64,000 bases of DNA from Prauserella shujinwangii (GTDB lineage Bacteria; Actinomycetota; Actinomycetes; Mycobacteriales; Pseudonocardiaceae): contig NZ_PVNH01000009.1 in the NCBI RefSeq assembly GCF_003001955.1, forward strand, positions 1 through 64,000. The letters are read 5' to 3'. The notes beneath the pieces are model-generated. The model searched no databases, was not told where the DNA came from, and saw nothing but the letters and a program-made list of their open reading frames with translations. Below, one piece after another: positions 1 through 7,866 of this stretch. Numbering within the stretch: the first letter of the stretch is position 1; every line of letters starts with the position of its first letter. A program made the translations under genes and the position numbers.

Positions 1-68
1 TGCCCGGCCTCGTGGTGACAGGTGACCAGCCGGTTCAGGTGGCGCTCGTCGGTGATACGGGTGCCCAT
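1..68 (-). CDS. 5' end of a gene with a probable HExxH metal-binding motif (cut by window edge)
   Basis: Only the first 22 codons are inside the window, starting at ATG 68 with a GAGAGGG ribosome-binding site 7 nt upstream. The visible peptide ends in HHEAG followed by a codon beginning CA, so residue 23 is His or Gln. HHEAGH would be the zinc-binding signature of HExxH metallopeptidases of the FtsH-peptidase or ImmA type. The gene lies downstream of traB on the same strand and probably belongs to the transfer operon or the next element operon. Product and length cannot be determined from this piece. Confidence 0.45.
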   Translation of the reverse strand, partial: MGTRITDERHLNRLVTCHHEAG

Positions 69-146
69 CGAACAGCCCTCTCTGTGGTGACGGTGCGTAA
101 CGGATGGTGGGTAGGGGGTGCCGGGGCGGGCACCCGGTGCGGGTGC

Positions 147-338
147 CGCCTGGCGAGTGAGATCGGGAGTGAGATGCGGTGTTGGGAGTTAGATTCCTCA
201 CTCGCCCGGCTCGCCGCCCTGGTCAGGTGTGAGCTGGGCAGAGTTAGCGAGTGAGTGAGTGAGATCGGCGGCCGCGCGGCCGGTCCGTGGCCCGGTTCGC
301 GGGGTTTGGCGACCGTCGCGGCGGGCTCACTCACTCAT
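147..338. repeat. Cluster of GCGAGTGAG repeats just 3' of traB, candidate clt transfer locus
   Basis: The 9-mer GCGAGTGAG occurs at 153-161 and 247-255 and inverted at 197-205. GAGTGAGAT occurs at 155-163, 167-175 and 257-265, and an inverted CTCACTCACTCA run spans 326-337 over the traB stop codon. The area (69-330) has no convincing gene. In Streptomyces conjugative plasmids the cis-acting transfer locus (clt) is a set of short repeats beside or inside the 3' end of the tra gene and is bound by TraB. The position fits, but function is inferred. It may instead be a regulator site for the gene starting at 68. Confidence 0.45.
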
Positions 339-2565
339 CGAGGTCGTCGGTGGACTGCTCGGCCAGTCGTTCACGCACGGTGACCGGATCGATGAGGTTG
401 CGGTTGCCGGTGCGGGCGACCTTGACCCCGAGTTCTTTGAGCGCGGCCACGAAGGTCGGCACGGTGTGGTCCTGGTAGGGCCGCCAGCGTGGGGCGAGGT
501 TGCGCAGCGCGCCGAGCACGTCCCCGGCCGGGACCCGCTCGGTGCCGAGCACCGTGTCGAGGTCGGCGAGCAGGTCACGGTCCTGCTCGATCTGCGGGGC
601 CGGGCGGTCCCCGGCGACCGGTGTGCCGGGGGCGAGCTGGCCCATCGCGCGGGCGATGACGTCGGTGGCGGCGTCGAAGCCGGTGTCGTCGTCCACGGCG
701 ATGAAGAAGGTGCGCACGATCTCGAACAGCTCCTCGCCGACCCCGGTGACGACCATGGTTCCCCGGTCGACGTTGAACCGAAGATCGGTGGCGCGGATCC
801 CGGCCGCGAAGCTGCCGTCGCCGAGGAACCCGTCGTTGGAGCGCCAGGTCTTGACGGCGAAGCAGCCGTTGATGCCGACGTTCTCGACCAGCTCGCCGGG
901 GATGGCGTCGGTGCGGGCGGACTGGGTGTCGAACCCGAGCACCACCCCGGTTTTGCGGCCGCGCTTGACCACCGCCACCGCCAGTTCGGCGGCCTGCTTG
1001 CCGAACTCGGCGTGCCCGAACAGCTCGTGGCACTCACTGAACAGCACGATCAGCGGCCGTAGGTCGGGGTGTTTCTCGGCGACGGGGCGGGTGAGCTTCT
1101 TCGCGCCGATCTCGGCCAGCCGTGCCTCCCGGCGGGTTACCTCCGCATACAGCTCGTGCAGATGCTCGGTGGCTTGCTCGGCGTGCTCGGAGCCGGTGCC
1201 CTTGTGGTAGCGGGACAGGCGCGGGGCGTAGGCGTCGAAGTCGCCGTTCATGGCGAACACGTGCACCCGCAGCTCCGCCAGCGGGTCCAGGGCCGCGCCG
1301 AGCATCACCACCCGGCAGCCGTTGGACTTGCCCTGTCCGGGCTGGCCGCCGAACACGAAGTTCGACCCGACCAGGCAGAACGGGACCTGCTCGCCGCGCT
1401 GGGTGATGCCCACCGGCACCCCGGCGAACACGTCGGCCGCGCCGTCGTGCAGCAGCGGGTAGTCCGGTGTGGGCTTGTCCATTACCCCGGAGTCGGCCAC
1501 GTAGAGGTTGACGAAGCCGGGCTTGCCGCCCTTCTCCTTGCCGTAGTCGGACGGCCAGACCTCGACGGCGTTGCGGTTGAGGTTCTTGGCCAGCACGGCC
1601 CGCTTGTCCGCGACCATTTCCGGGGTCACGCCCATCGGCAGGTCCACAATGGCGCGGAAGCCCTTGAACACGCCGTGGCCCTCGCGGGTCGGGGTCAGGT
1701 CGAAGCGCGGCACCCACCCGTCCTTGAACGCCCTGTTCAGCGCCGGGATGGACAGATGCTGCAACGCCCGCACGATCCCGTCCGCGGTGACCAGCGACCC
1801 CTCACCGTCCCCCGCGGTGGCCGACGGTTGGAGCCAGGCGGGAGTGGAGTTGCGCTTGCGGCCCTCGTTCCACAGGTAGAGCACCGCCACCCACGGCGCG
1901 GCCAGCACCAGCGGTCCCCACACGATCGTCACCACCCACGCGACCCAGCGGACGAAGTCGATGACGGCGGCGATCGGGGCCAGGATCAGCCCGGCGTCGG
2001 AGTCGGCCACCGCGAGCACCATGCCCAGCGCGAGCAGCAGCGCGACCACGGAGGCGATGCCCACGGCGACGGCCTTGGCCAGCGCGAACGGGGCGTCCAG
2101 CCAGTCCATCACCCGCTTGTGGCGGCGCTCCTTGAACAGCTCCGCCCGCGACTCCCACTCCTGAAGCCGGTCCAGGTCCCCGGCCAGCTCGGCGGCGCGC
2201 TTCTGCCGCTCGTACAGCGAGCTGGACTTGGCATCCCACAACCGCTTGCCCACCGCGGCCGCCCCGGCCGGCACGTAGAGCACATGCCGGGCCACCGTCT
2301 TCGCCGTGGACTTCGTGCGCTCGTGCGTGGCCACCCGGCGGGTCACCCGCCCGACGACAACCAGGTCACGCTTGTAGGCCTGGTAACGAGCCAGCGCCTT
2401 GGCCTTCTCACTGGTCAGCCGCCGGTACTCCGCATCAGAGACCAGCTCACCCTCGACCACCTCGGCCTCGACCGGCCGGGCCAAGCCGGTGGCGTCGTGG
2501 GTGGGCAGGTAATGCACTCGCGCCAGCTCTTCCCCGGTGTGCTCGTTGTCGTGCTCGGTGCTCAC
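331..2565 (-). CDS. traB: TraB/FtsK-SpoIIIE-type conjugal DNA translocase
   Basis: A 744-residue membrane ATPase expected to pump double-stranded element DNA between mycelia as a hexamer. Two or three hydrophobic segments lie at about 163-232. The Walker A motif GGQPGQGKS is at 406-414 and the Walker B strand PLIVLFSE near 504-511. The C-terminal 80 residues look like a winged-helix DNA-binding domain, as in TraB and FtsK gamma. Its ATG overlaps the upstream spdB-like stop by 4 bp (ATGA), so the two are translationally coupled. Repeats that may be the TraB recognition site lie immediately 3' of the gene. The family is clear; the symbol is used by analogy with Streptomyces elements. Confidence 0.9.
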   Translation of the reverse strand: MSTEHDNEHTGEELARVHYLPTHDATGLARPVEAEVVEGELVSDAEYRRLTSEKAKALARYQAYKRDLVVVGRVTRRVATHERTKSTAKTVARHVLYVPAGAAAVGKRLWDAKSSSLYERQKRAAELAGDLDRLQEWESRAELFKERRHKRVMDWLDAPFALAKAVAVGIASVVALLLALGMVLAVADSDAGLILAPIAAVIDFVRWVAWVVTIVWGPLVLAAPWVAVLYLWNEGRKRNSTPAWLQPSATAGDGEGSLVTADGIVRALQHLSIPALNRAFKDGWVPRFDLTPTREGHGVFKGFRAIVDLPMGVTPEMVADKRAVLAKNLNRNAVEVWPSDYGKEKGGKPGFVNLYVADSGVMDKPTPDYPLLHDGAADVFAGVPVGITQRGEQVPFCLVGSNFVFGGQPGQGKSNGCRVVMLGAALDPLAELRVHVFAMNGDFDAYAPRLSRYHKGTGSEHAEQATEHLHELYAEVTRREARLAEIGAKKLTRPVAEKHPDLRPLIVLFSECHELFGHAEFGKQAAELAVAVVKRGRKTGVVLGFDTQSARTDAIPGELVENVGINGCFAVKTWRSNDGFLGDGSFAAGIRATDLRFNVDRGTMVVTGVGEELFEIVRTFFIAVDDDTGFDAATDVIARAMGQLAPGTPVAGDRPAPQIEQDRDLLADLDTVLGTERVPAGDVLGALRNLAPRWRPYQDHTVPTFVAALKELGVKVARTGNRNLIDPVTVRERLAEQSTDDLDE

Positions 2566-3758
2566 TGGTCCTCCCCCGTGCGGTGCTCGTCGCGAAGCTG
2601 ACGGGCGCGCGCGGCCGAGCAGCGCAGCCCCTTACGGATCGACTCCGCCGAGGTCGGATCGACCCGACCGGCCTCGACCGCCGCCGCCAGCTCGGCGCGG
2701 AGCTGCTCCATCGACCGCGCCGGGCGCGGCTCGATCAACCCCCGATTGACCCTCGACTCTCGCTGGTCAGCGCCCCGGTCGAGGGTGGCGACACCACCCG
2801 AGTCGCCCCCCTCGTCGGTGGCATGGTCGGCGTGGTCGATCGCCTCGGCGACCGACGTGCCGAGCGTGGTCGGGCGGTCGGCGTCGAGCAGCGCGGCCAG
2901 CTCCCGATCCAGCGCGTCCAGCTCGCCGTCGACAACCGGGTCGACGGGCAGGCCGGGCACGATCGCAGCCTGCAACTCCCGGCGGCGGCCGACCCGGCCG
3001 CGGGCGAGGACGTAGCGGCCCGGCGCGTACACCAGCCGCGCGATGCCATCGGGGTCGATCTCGGCCACGGCCTGCCGCACCGCTGCCTTCCGTACCCGCG
3101 CGGCCTTGCGCTCAGCCAGCCGCGCGATCCGGGCCTCCTGCCGCTCGGCGCGCGACCGGCGCGGCGCGGCCGTCACAAGCTGATGCGCCAGCACCCCGGC
3201 CACCGACGCGACCCCCATCACCACACCCGCCGAGAGGCCCCGGTCGAGGCCGTGCAGCGCGTTCAGTCCGAACGCGACGGCGGCGAAGCCCCACACCCCG
3301 AGCTGCAGCGCCCACACCGGCCGCTGCGGATGCTTCGCTCGGGACACCTGGACGGCCAGCGCGAACGCCCACATGCCCAGCTCGGAGATCACCGGCAGGG
3401 CGTAGCCGGTCGCCGTGCCGTAGACCTCGGCACCGTAGGCGGCCATCGCCGGAATCGCCATCACCGCGCTGACCACGGCCAGCGGGTAGATCAGCAGGTC
3501 GACCACGTGCGCCGACCCCCACCCGCGCAACCCCGCCAGTGCGGCTCGGCGGCGCTGCGCCCGCTGCTGCTTCGCAGTACGGCGGGCCTGCTCGCGGGCC
3601 TGCTCGTGGGCGTGGGCCTGCTCGGTCGCGGCCCGGTTCGCCTCACTCAGCGCGGCCAGCCGCACCGCCTCCGCCTCCGCGGCGGCCAGCCGGTCGGCCC
3701 GCTTCTGCTCCGCCTCCGCCGCACGATCCCTGCGACGCTCGTCTCGCCACGTGCTCAC
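2562..3758 (-). CDS. SpdB-like spread membrane protein
   Basis: A 398-residue protein with an Ala/Arg/Glu-rich N-terminal coiled-coil-like region (1-75), about four hydrophobic segments between 80 and 200, and a polar C-terminal half. This is the architecture of the SpdB2/DUF2637-like spread proteins that sit beside traB in AICEs and Streptomyces plasmids and help move the element along the mycelium. It overlaps traB by 4 bp downstream and the next small gene by 4 bp upstream. The family is assigned from architecture and context. Confidence 0.75.
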   Translation of the reverse strand: MSTWRDERRRDRAAEAEQKRADRLAAAEAEAVRLAALSEANRAATEQAHAHEQAREQARRTAKQQRAQRRRAALAGLRGWGSAHVVDLLIYPLAVVSAVMAIPAMAAYGAEVYGTATGYALPVISELGMWAFALAVQVSRAKHPQRPVWALQLGVWGFAAVAFGLNALHGLDRGLSAGVVMGVASVAGVLAHQLVTAAPRRSRAERQEARIARLAERKAARVRKAAVRQAVAEIDPDGIARLVYAPGRYVLARGRVGRRRELQAAIVPGLPVDPVVDGELDALDRELAALLDADRPTTLGTSVAEAIDHADHATDEGGDSGGVATLDRGADQRESRVNRGLIEPRPARSMEQLRAELAAAVEAGRVDPTSAESIRKGLRCSAARARQLRDEHRTGEDQ

Positions 3759-4081
3759 GCGCTCGCCCCCGTCCCGGTCGTGCCGTCACCGCCGTCGGTG
3801 CCGTTGGTGTCGTCGCTGGTCTGCTCGGTGGCCGCCAGGTGCCGCCGCTGCTCGGTCTCGGCACGGATCGCGCGCTGCTGCCGGGCGTGCCGGAACTCGT
3901 GCACACCCCACGCGGCACCGGCCAGCACCGACACGACGGCCAGCCACACGCTCACCGTCGCCGCGAGCAACAGCGGCACCCCGACCGCGACCAGCTCACC
4001 GACGTGCCAGCCGATCCAGGACACGACCCGATCCGTGCGGGTCGCCTGGCCCTCAAGCCGTGCGCGTTCCTGCTCAGTCAT
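3755..4081 (-). CDS. Small membrane protein of the AICE transfer operon
   Basis: A 108-residue protein with one long or two short hydrophobic segments at about 22-62, followed by a charged helix and a Thr/Gly/Asp-rich tail. Start ATG 4081 overlaps the upstream stop by 4 bp, and the end overlaps the spdB-like gene by 4 bp. Small membrane proteins at this position are common in actinomycete transfer operons and are thought to join the Spd complex. I recognise no named family. Confidence 0.75.
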   Translation of the reverse strand: MTEQERARLEGQATRTDRVVSWIGWHVGELVAVGVPLLLAATVSVWLAVVSVLAGAAWGVHEFRHARQQRAIRAETEQRRHLAATEQTSDDTNGTDGGDGTTGTGASA

Positions 4082-4305
4082 GCGGGCACCTCCCGGTCGA
4101 AGTAGTGGTTGATCGGCCCACGCGGTGGCTGACTGGCCTGCCGCGTGGCGTAGCCGTCGAGACGGCGCATGGCCACCTCCAGCACCCGCGCGGCGAGTAC
4201 GAGGGGGATCCGTGCCAGGTGCAGCAGCAGGAACAGCACCACCGCACCTGCGAACCGCAGCAGCGCCGCCGTGCCGTAGCGGGCGAGAACGTCGAATGTG
4301 GACAT
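4078..4305 (-). CDS. Small membrane protein of the AICE transfer operon
   Basis: A 75-residue protein with one strong transmembrane helix at about 16-40 and a basic cytoplasmic tail. I chose ATG 4305, which forms a TGATG junction with the upstream stop. The longer open frame upstream reads through the neighbouring gene in another phase and has Arg-rich, non-coding-like composition. It is part of the tightly overlapping spd-tra operon. No named family is recognised. Confidence 0.7.
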   Translation of the reverse strand: MSTFDVLARYGTAALLRFAGAVVLFLLLHLARIPLVLAARVLEVAMRRLDGYATRQASQPPRGPINHYFDREVPA

Positions 4306-4517
4306 CACCACTCGCCCCCTTCCGGCCCCGGCGCCGGGGCCTCGTAGAGGAAGCGGAACAAGGCTTGCTGCAGCTCCACGTAGTCGAGCGCCCGCATCCG
4401 CCCGGTGGGGTAGCCGTGCCGTCGCAAGACCTCGATCACGTCGGCGAGCAGACCGAACGTGAACCGTGGGTCCTGCCCGGACTCGGGCAGCGGCAAGGGA
4501 AAGGCGCGCTCGCTCAT
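4305..4517 (-). CDS. Small soluble AICE protein
   Basis: A 70-residue protein without membrane segments, with an amphipathic centre (residues about 20-58) and an acidic Pro/Gly-rich end. It overlaps the downstream ATG by 1 bp and the upstream gene by 4 bp. Small cytosolic proteins of this size recur in AICE operons, and their job is unknown. High third-position GC and the overlaps support expression. Confidence 0.65.
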   Translation of the reverse strand: MSERAFPLPLPESGQDPRFTFGLLADVIEVLRRHGYPTGRMRALDYVELQQALFRFLYEAPAPGPEGGEW

Positions 4518-4798
4518 GTGTGCTCACCCCCACGGGCCTGCTCGCGGATGGCCAGGGCTTCGAGCTCGACGGCCTCGCTGGCGTGCCACTCCCGCTCCAG
4601 CGGCAGCAGGCCGGGGTCGTCGGCGCGGGTGGTGTGCCAGTCGGCGCGTTCGCGCAACCGGCCCGCGACCTCGTGGGCGGCCACGTGGGAGATGAGCCGA
4701 TTGAGTTCGTGCGGGGTGTAGGTCACGTGGTTGTCGGTGATCCGCGCGGCCATCCGGACAGCGGCCGGGATGAGCCGGGCGCGGGTGGTGCGTAGCAT
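4514..4798 (-). CDS. Small AICE protein of unknown function
   Basis: A 94-residue helical protein rich in Arg, Glu and Ala. I chose ATG 4798 because GGGAAGG lies 8 nt upstream; the open frame extends a further 36 codons without a ribosome-binding site. The sequence around residues 20-50 (ITDNHVTYTPHELNRLISHV) suggests a compact helical fold. It sits in the same operon and overlaps the next gene by 4 bp. Function is unknown. Confidence 0.65.
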   Translation of the reverse strand: MLRTTRARLIPAAVRMAARITDNHVTYTPHELNRLISHVAAHEVAGRLRERADWHTTRADDPGLLPLEREWHASEAVELEALAIREQARGGEHT

Positions 4799-4893
4799 CG
4801 GGTGCCTTCCCTTCGAGTCCTGTGCTGGCTGGTGGGGGAGCCCCGGGCCGGTGGTGTTCTTGGCGGAAGTCGCCGGTCCGGGGTCAGACACGG

Positions 4894-5106
4894 TCAGGCG
4901 GCCCATCGGCCCACCCCCAGCGCTTGGGCCTGCCGCCGGGCCGTGTCGGCTTGCTGGCGGGCGAGGTCACTGCCCTGGGCGGCGAGGTGCTCGAGCACGG
5001 TGGCCTTGCGCTCGTACCAGCGGGCCACCTGCTCCGGCGACGCATCCACCGCCGGGCGCGAAAGGTGCAACTGGCCCAGCTCGGCCAGCACGTTCGGCGC
5101 GGCCAT
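4894..5106 (-). CDS. Small helical AICE protein
   Basis: A 70-residue, Ala/Gln/Glu-rich, probably all-helical protein. ATG 5106 shares one base with the upstream stop (TGATG). A GTG three bases earlier is an alternative start. A gap of 95 bp separates it from the next gene at 4798, which has its own strong ribosome-binding site. No family recognised. Confidence 0.6.
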   Translation of the reverse strand: MAAPNVLAELGQLHLSRPAVDASPEQVARWYERKATVLEHLAAQGSDLARQQADTARRQAQALGVGRWAA

Positions 5107-5411
5107 CACGCGGCCTCGCTCTCCGCCACGACGGCCACGTCGAGCCGAGCCGGAAGCGACCGCAGCGCCTCGCGCTCAGCCCTCCGCGCCGAGCGCCACG
5201 CCCGGCGCTGGTCGGTGAACTCGTGCGAGAGCCGCACCGACGCCGTGCGCTGCTCGGCGGCGATCTCCCGATCGACTTCCTCGATCAACCGCTCGATCTC
5301 GTCCCGCTCGGAATACCTCACGTCCATCTCCTGAGCTGCGCGAATGTCGGGATCGGCCGCCAGGTCGAGCACTTCACGGGCCTGGTGGTTGGTGATCTGT
5401 CCGGTCTTCAT
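5106..5411 (-). CDS. First gene of the AICE transfer operon, helical protein
   Basis: A 101-residue, highly charged protein (Arg, Glu, Asp) predicted to be helical, perhaps a coiled coil over residues 35-80. Start ATG 5411 has an AAAGGAAG ribosome-binding site 5 nt upstream. It is the promoter-proximal gene of the minus-strand run ending in traB and lies directly downstream of the AGCGCTA palindromes, so it is probably the first gene repressed by the element regulator. Function is unknown. Confidence 0.65.
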   Translation of the reverse strand: MKTGQITNHQAREVLDLAADPDIRAAQEMDVRYSERDEIERLIEEVDREIAAEQRTASVRLSHEFTDQRRAWRSARRAEREALRSLPARLDVAVVAESEAA

Positions 5412-5435
5412 TCGCTTCCTTTCGTCGATGACAGG

Positions 5436-5549
5436 CGCTAACGCTAGCGCTACTAATAGCGCTCATGCAATTGGTGGGTGCCTTGGAACGTCGTACGGTT
5501 GCGGGGAGTTGGAGGTGCAGGCGGCGCGGTAGCGCTACCGTTGGCGCTG
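5436..5549. promoter_or_regulatory. Operator cluster of TAGCGCTA palindromes between the transfer operon and the XRE regulator
   Basis: The 164-bp divergent region holds a perfect 12-bp palindrome GGTAGCGCTACC at 5528-5539, TAGCGCTA at 5445-5452, TAGCGCT at 5457-5463 and related GGCGCTAACGCTAGCGC and TTGGCGCTGG half-sites beside them. Multiple spaced copies facing two operons are typical of a repressor binding region (KorSA/TraR-like control of transfer genes). The binding protein may be the XRE gene at 5575 or a GntR regulator outside the window. Confidence 0.6.
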
Positions 5550-5574
5550 GTAGCAGTGCGCAGAGGAGGGCTTA

Positions 5575-5898
5575 GTGGGCAGGGATTGGGACGCGGTAGC
5601 CGAAGCCATCAACACCCGATTGGCGCAGTTGGAGATGACGCAAGCGGAGCTGGCGAGCAAGTCGCGGGTCAGCACCGCGACCTTGCGGCAGATCCAGCAC
5701 GGTGTGGCGAAGAGGCGCAGCCCTCACACCCTCGCGGCGATCTCCGAGGCGCTGGGCTGGCCGCCGCGTCACCTGGAGCAGCTGTCCGAGGGCGAGAGCG
5801 GGAGTCCGGACGCGGATCGCATCGCACGGCTGGAAAGCACCGTCGCCGAGCTTGAGCAGCGTGTTCGAAGGCTCGAAGATGCCTCCGCATCCGGCTAG
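5575..5898 (+). CDS. XRE-family DNA-binding regulator with C-terminal coiled coil
   Basis: A 107-residue protein. Residues about 8-62 form a helix-turn-helix of the XRE/Cro type (MTQAELASKSRVSTATLRQI), and residues 78-102 form a leucine/isoleucine heptad segment likely to mediate dimerisation. The GTG start is preceded by GGAGGG. It is divergent from the transfer operon across the AGCGCTA operators, so it may be a repressor of transfer or of itself. Its stop shares bases with the stop of the convergent small membrane gene. Confidence 0.85.
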   Translation: MGRDWDAVAEAINTRLAQLEMTQAELASKSRVSTATLRQIQHGVAKRRSPHTLAAISEALGWPPRHLEQLSEGESGSPDADRIARLESTVAELEQRVRRLEDASASG

Positions 5899-6095
5899 GC
5901 CGCGAGCTGCTGGAAGAACGCGGCTATCCCGTCCACGACGCTTCCAACCCATGCAGCTAGCTCCTGCACCCACAGCGCCGCGTCGGCCGGGTGCTTCACC
6001 ACCAAGACCAGCAAGCCGAGCACGATCAGCGTTCCGAGCACCTTCGGCATCGCGCTCGTGCCGCCTGCCATCGGCACGATGTTCTTCTTCGACAT
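5895..6095 (-). CDS. Small single-pass membrane protein
   Basis: A 66-residue protein with one transmembrane helix at about 17-38 and an amphipathic Trp/Phe-containing tail. ATG 6095 is preceded by a strong GGGAGGAA ribosome-binding site. It converges on the XRE gene with shared stop bases. Small proteins of this kind are common AICE passengers. Function is unknown. Confidence 0.7.
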   Translation of the reverse strand: MSKKNIVPMAGGTSAMPKVLGTLIVLGLLVLVVKHPADAALWVQELAAWVGSVVDGIAAFFQQLAA

Positions 6096-6213
6096 GGCTT
6101 CCTCCCGAGGGGTCCGTCACCGCGGCTTCGGTAGGCCTCTGTGGCGTTCGCGGTGTGCTGCCTTCCATGTCTCTAATTCAAGCTGGCAAGCCTCTGACCA
6201 GCGATGAACCGGC

Positions 6214-6231
6214 AGTGCACCCGCAGTGCAC
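6214..6231. promoter_or_regulatory. Tandem AGTGCAC operator-like repeats
   Basis: AGTGCAC occurs at 6214-6220 and again at 6225-6231, a period of 11 bp (one helical turn). Each copy contains the palindrome GTGCAC. The pair lies 40 bp before the GTG start of the HTH-Nudix gene, whose own HTH domain could bind it. Confidence 0.4.
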
Positions 6232-6270
6232 TCGGCTCGCACCCAGCTCGGCGGGCGGGGGGAGCGGGCC

Positions 6271-7866
6271 GTGGAGGTAGTCGATGTCTGGACCGGCCAG
6301 CGAGCGAGCGCCCTTCAGAAGGCGCTACGGCTGACGAACGAGCGCTTCGCCGAACGGCTGGGAACCGCTGTGCGGACGGTGGCGAAGTGGCACGCCAACC
6401 CAGACGCGCAACCCACACCGGAGATGCAAGAGGCGCTGGACACGGTGCTGTTCGAGGCCTCCGAGCAAGCACAAGCACGCTTCGGTCTCATGGTGGCGGC
6501 AGAGAACGCGCAGCCAGCCGGGAGCACACCGGAGGTCACACATGACGCGGACCTGACCGCAGCGGAGCGGCGACTCAACGCCGACCCGAGCATCGGGGCC
6601 GCGCTCGAATGGCTCGACCGGCAAGCCGACTGGGCACCGGGCACCGCGCGGCAACGAGTGGCCGCCAAACTCGTCAGCCTCAATCCCAGCGCCCTGCACG
6701 ACCGGGGCCAGCGACGCAGCCGCGTCAACCGCGACCAGCTCGCGTCCGCGCTACGCGACTTCTACACCGATCTACCGCCCGGATACGGCACCTACAGCGC
6801 CAAGCACGACGGCGGCCGACACGTCCGTACCAGCGTTCTGACCTGCGCTGACTGGCTGGACCTGGCCTGCCCGCTGGACCCGGAGCACGATCGGGCCGCG
6901 CTGGCGAGCTTGAGTGCCGAGGACGGGGGAGAAGTCGACGCAACCGGCCTCGACGCCGCCGCGCAGCGGCTCGCGGAGACCCTGGAGACCAACACGCGCC
7001 TGGTCGACGCGGCGCTGTATCGGCTGGTCGACATCGACATCGGCCGCGGCCACCTGGCGGGCGCGTTCGGCATCACCTCGTTCGTCCAGTACGCGCTCAC
7101 GATGGACCTGCTCGAAGGCGAGGTGGTCGACGCGCTCGCGGACGGCCGCGGGCTGACGGGCGAGAACCTGCCGCTACGGCGGCGCTACCTGCCGGATACC
7201 CGTGTGGTGCTCGACGTCGGCGGCCGGACGTGCGCGGGCGGTGCGCTGGCGCTGACGGCCATCGCCCGCCCGGCCGGGCCACGTCGAGCGCAACCGGACT
7301 ACCTGCTGTTGGTGCAGGAACGCGGCGGGCGGGTGCTCAACGCCGCGCGGCGGCTGGCGGTCATCCCGAAGTGCTTCCACGAACCGCTCGCCGACTACCG
7401 GGAAGACACCCAGATCGGGACCACGTTGCGGCGGGAGATGGAAGAGGAGCTGTTCGGCCGCGACGACGTGGACGGCACGATCAGCGCCCAACGCCACGCC
7501 GACCCGATGCACCCGGCCAGGTTGTCCGCGCCGATGCGCTGGCTTGTCGAGTACCCGGACGCGTGGGCGCTGGAATGCACCGGATTCGGGATCAACCTCG
7601 TCAGCGGGAACTACGAGTACCCCAGCCTGGTTGTCATCCATGATGAGACCTTCTGGACCGAGCACGGCGGGAGCATCGCCGCGAACTGGGAGTCCGACAG
7701 CCTCAAGCAGTACTCCAGCCTCGACCGCGACCTGCTCGGCGAACTCATCGATGACCAGGCCTGGAGCAACGAGGGCCTGTTCGCCTTCCTGCAAGGCCTC
7801 CGACGCCTGAACGAACTCGGCGGCGAGCGCATCAACGCACCGACAGTCGAATGGGAGCTTGAATGA
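6271..7866 (+). CDS. HTH regulator fused to a Nudix-like domain
   Basis: A 531-residue protein. The N-terminal 55 residues resemble an XRE-type helix-turn-helix (FAERLGTAVRTVAKW). The C-terminal half carries the REUxEE part of a Nudix box (R388 to G396), but the full GX5EX7 half is not convincing. I chose GTG 6271 because GGGGGGAG lies just upstream; the frame stays open to 6226. In the AICE pSAM2, the immunity factor Pif is a Nudix hydrolase, so a role in element immunity or regulation is plausible but inferred. It overlaps the cupin gene by 4 bp. Confidence 0.65.
   Translation: MEVVDVWTGQRASALQKALRLTNERFAERLGTAVRTVAKWHANPDAQPTPEMQEALDTVLFEASEQAQARFGLMVAAENAQPAGSTPEVTHDADLTAAERRLNADPSIGAALEWLDRQADWAPGTARQRVAAKLVSLNPSALHDRGQRRSRVNRDQLASALRDFYTDLPPGYGTYSAKHDGGRHVRTSVLTCADWLDLACPLDPEHDRAALASLSAEDGGEVDATGLDAAAQRLAETLETNTRLVDAALYRLVDIDIGRGHLAGAFGITSFVQYALTMDLLEGEVVDALADGRGLTGENLPLRRRYLPDTRVVLDVGGRTCAGGALALTAIARPAGPRRAQPDYLLLVQERGGRVLNAARRLAVIPKCFHEPLADYREDTQIGTTLRREMEEELFGRDDVDGTISAQRHADPMHPARLSAPMRWLVEYPDAWALECTGFGINLVSGNYEYPSLVVIHDETFWTEHGGSIAANWESDSLKQYSSLDRDLLGELIDDQAWSNEGLFAFLQGLRRLNELGGERINAPTVEWELE

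Noticed and set aside
1069-4112. Long plus-strand open frames opposite traB and the spd genes
   Set aside because: They are His/Arg/Gly-rich and have no ribosome-binding sites or motifs; the minus-strand genes have Walker and transmembrane features and overlaps.
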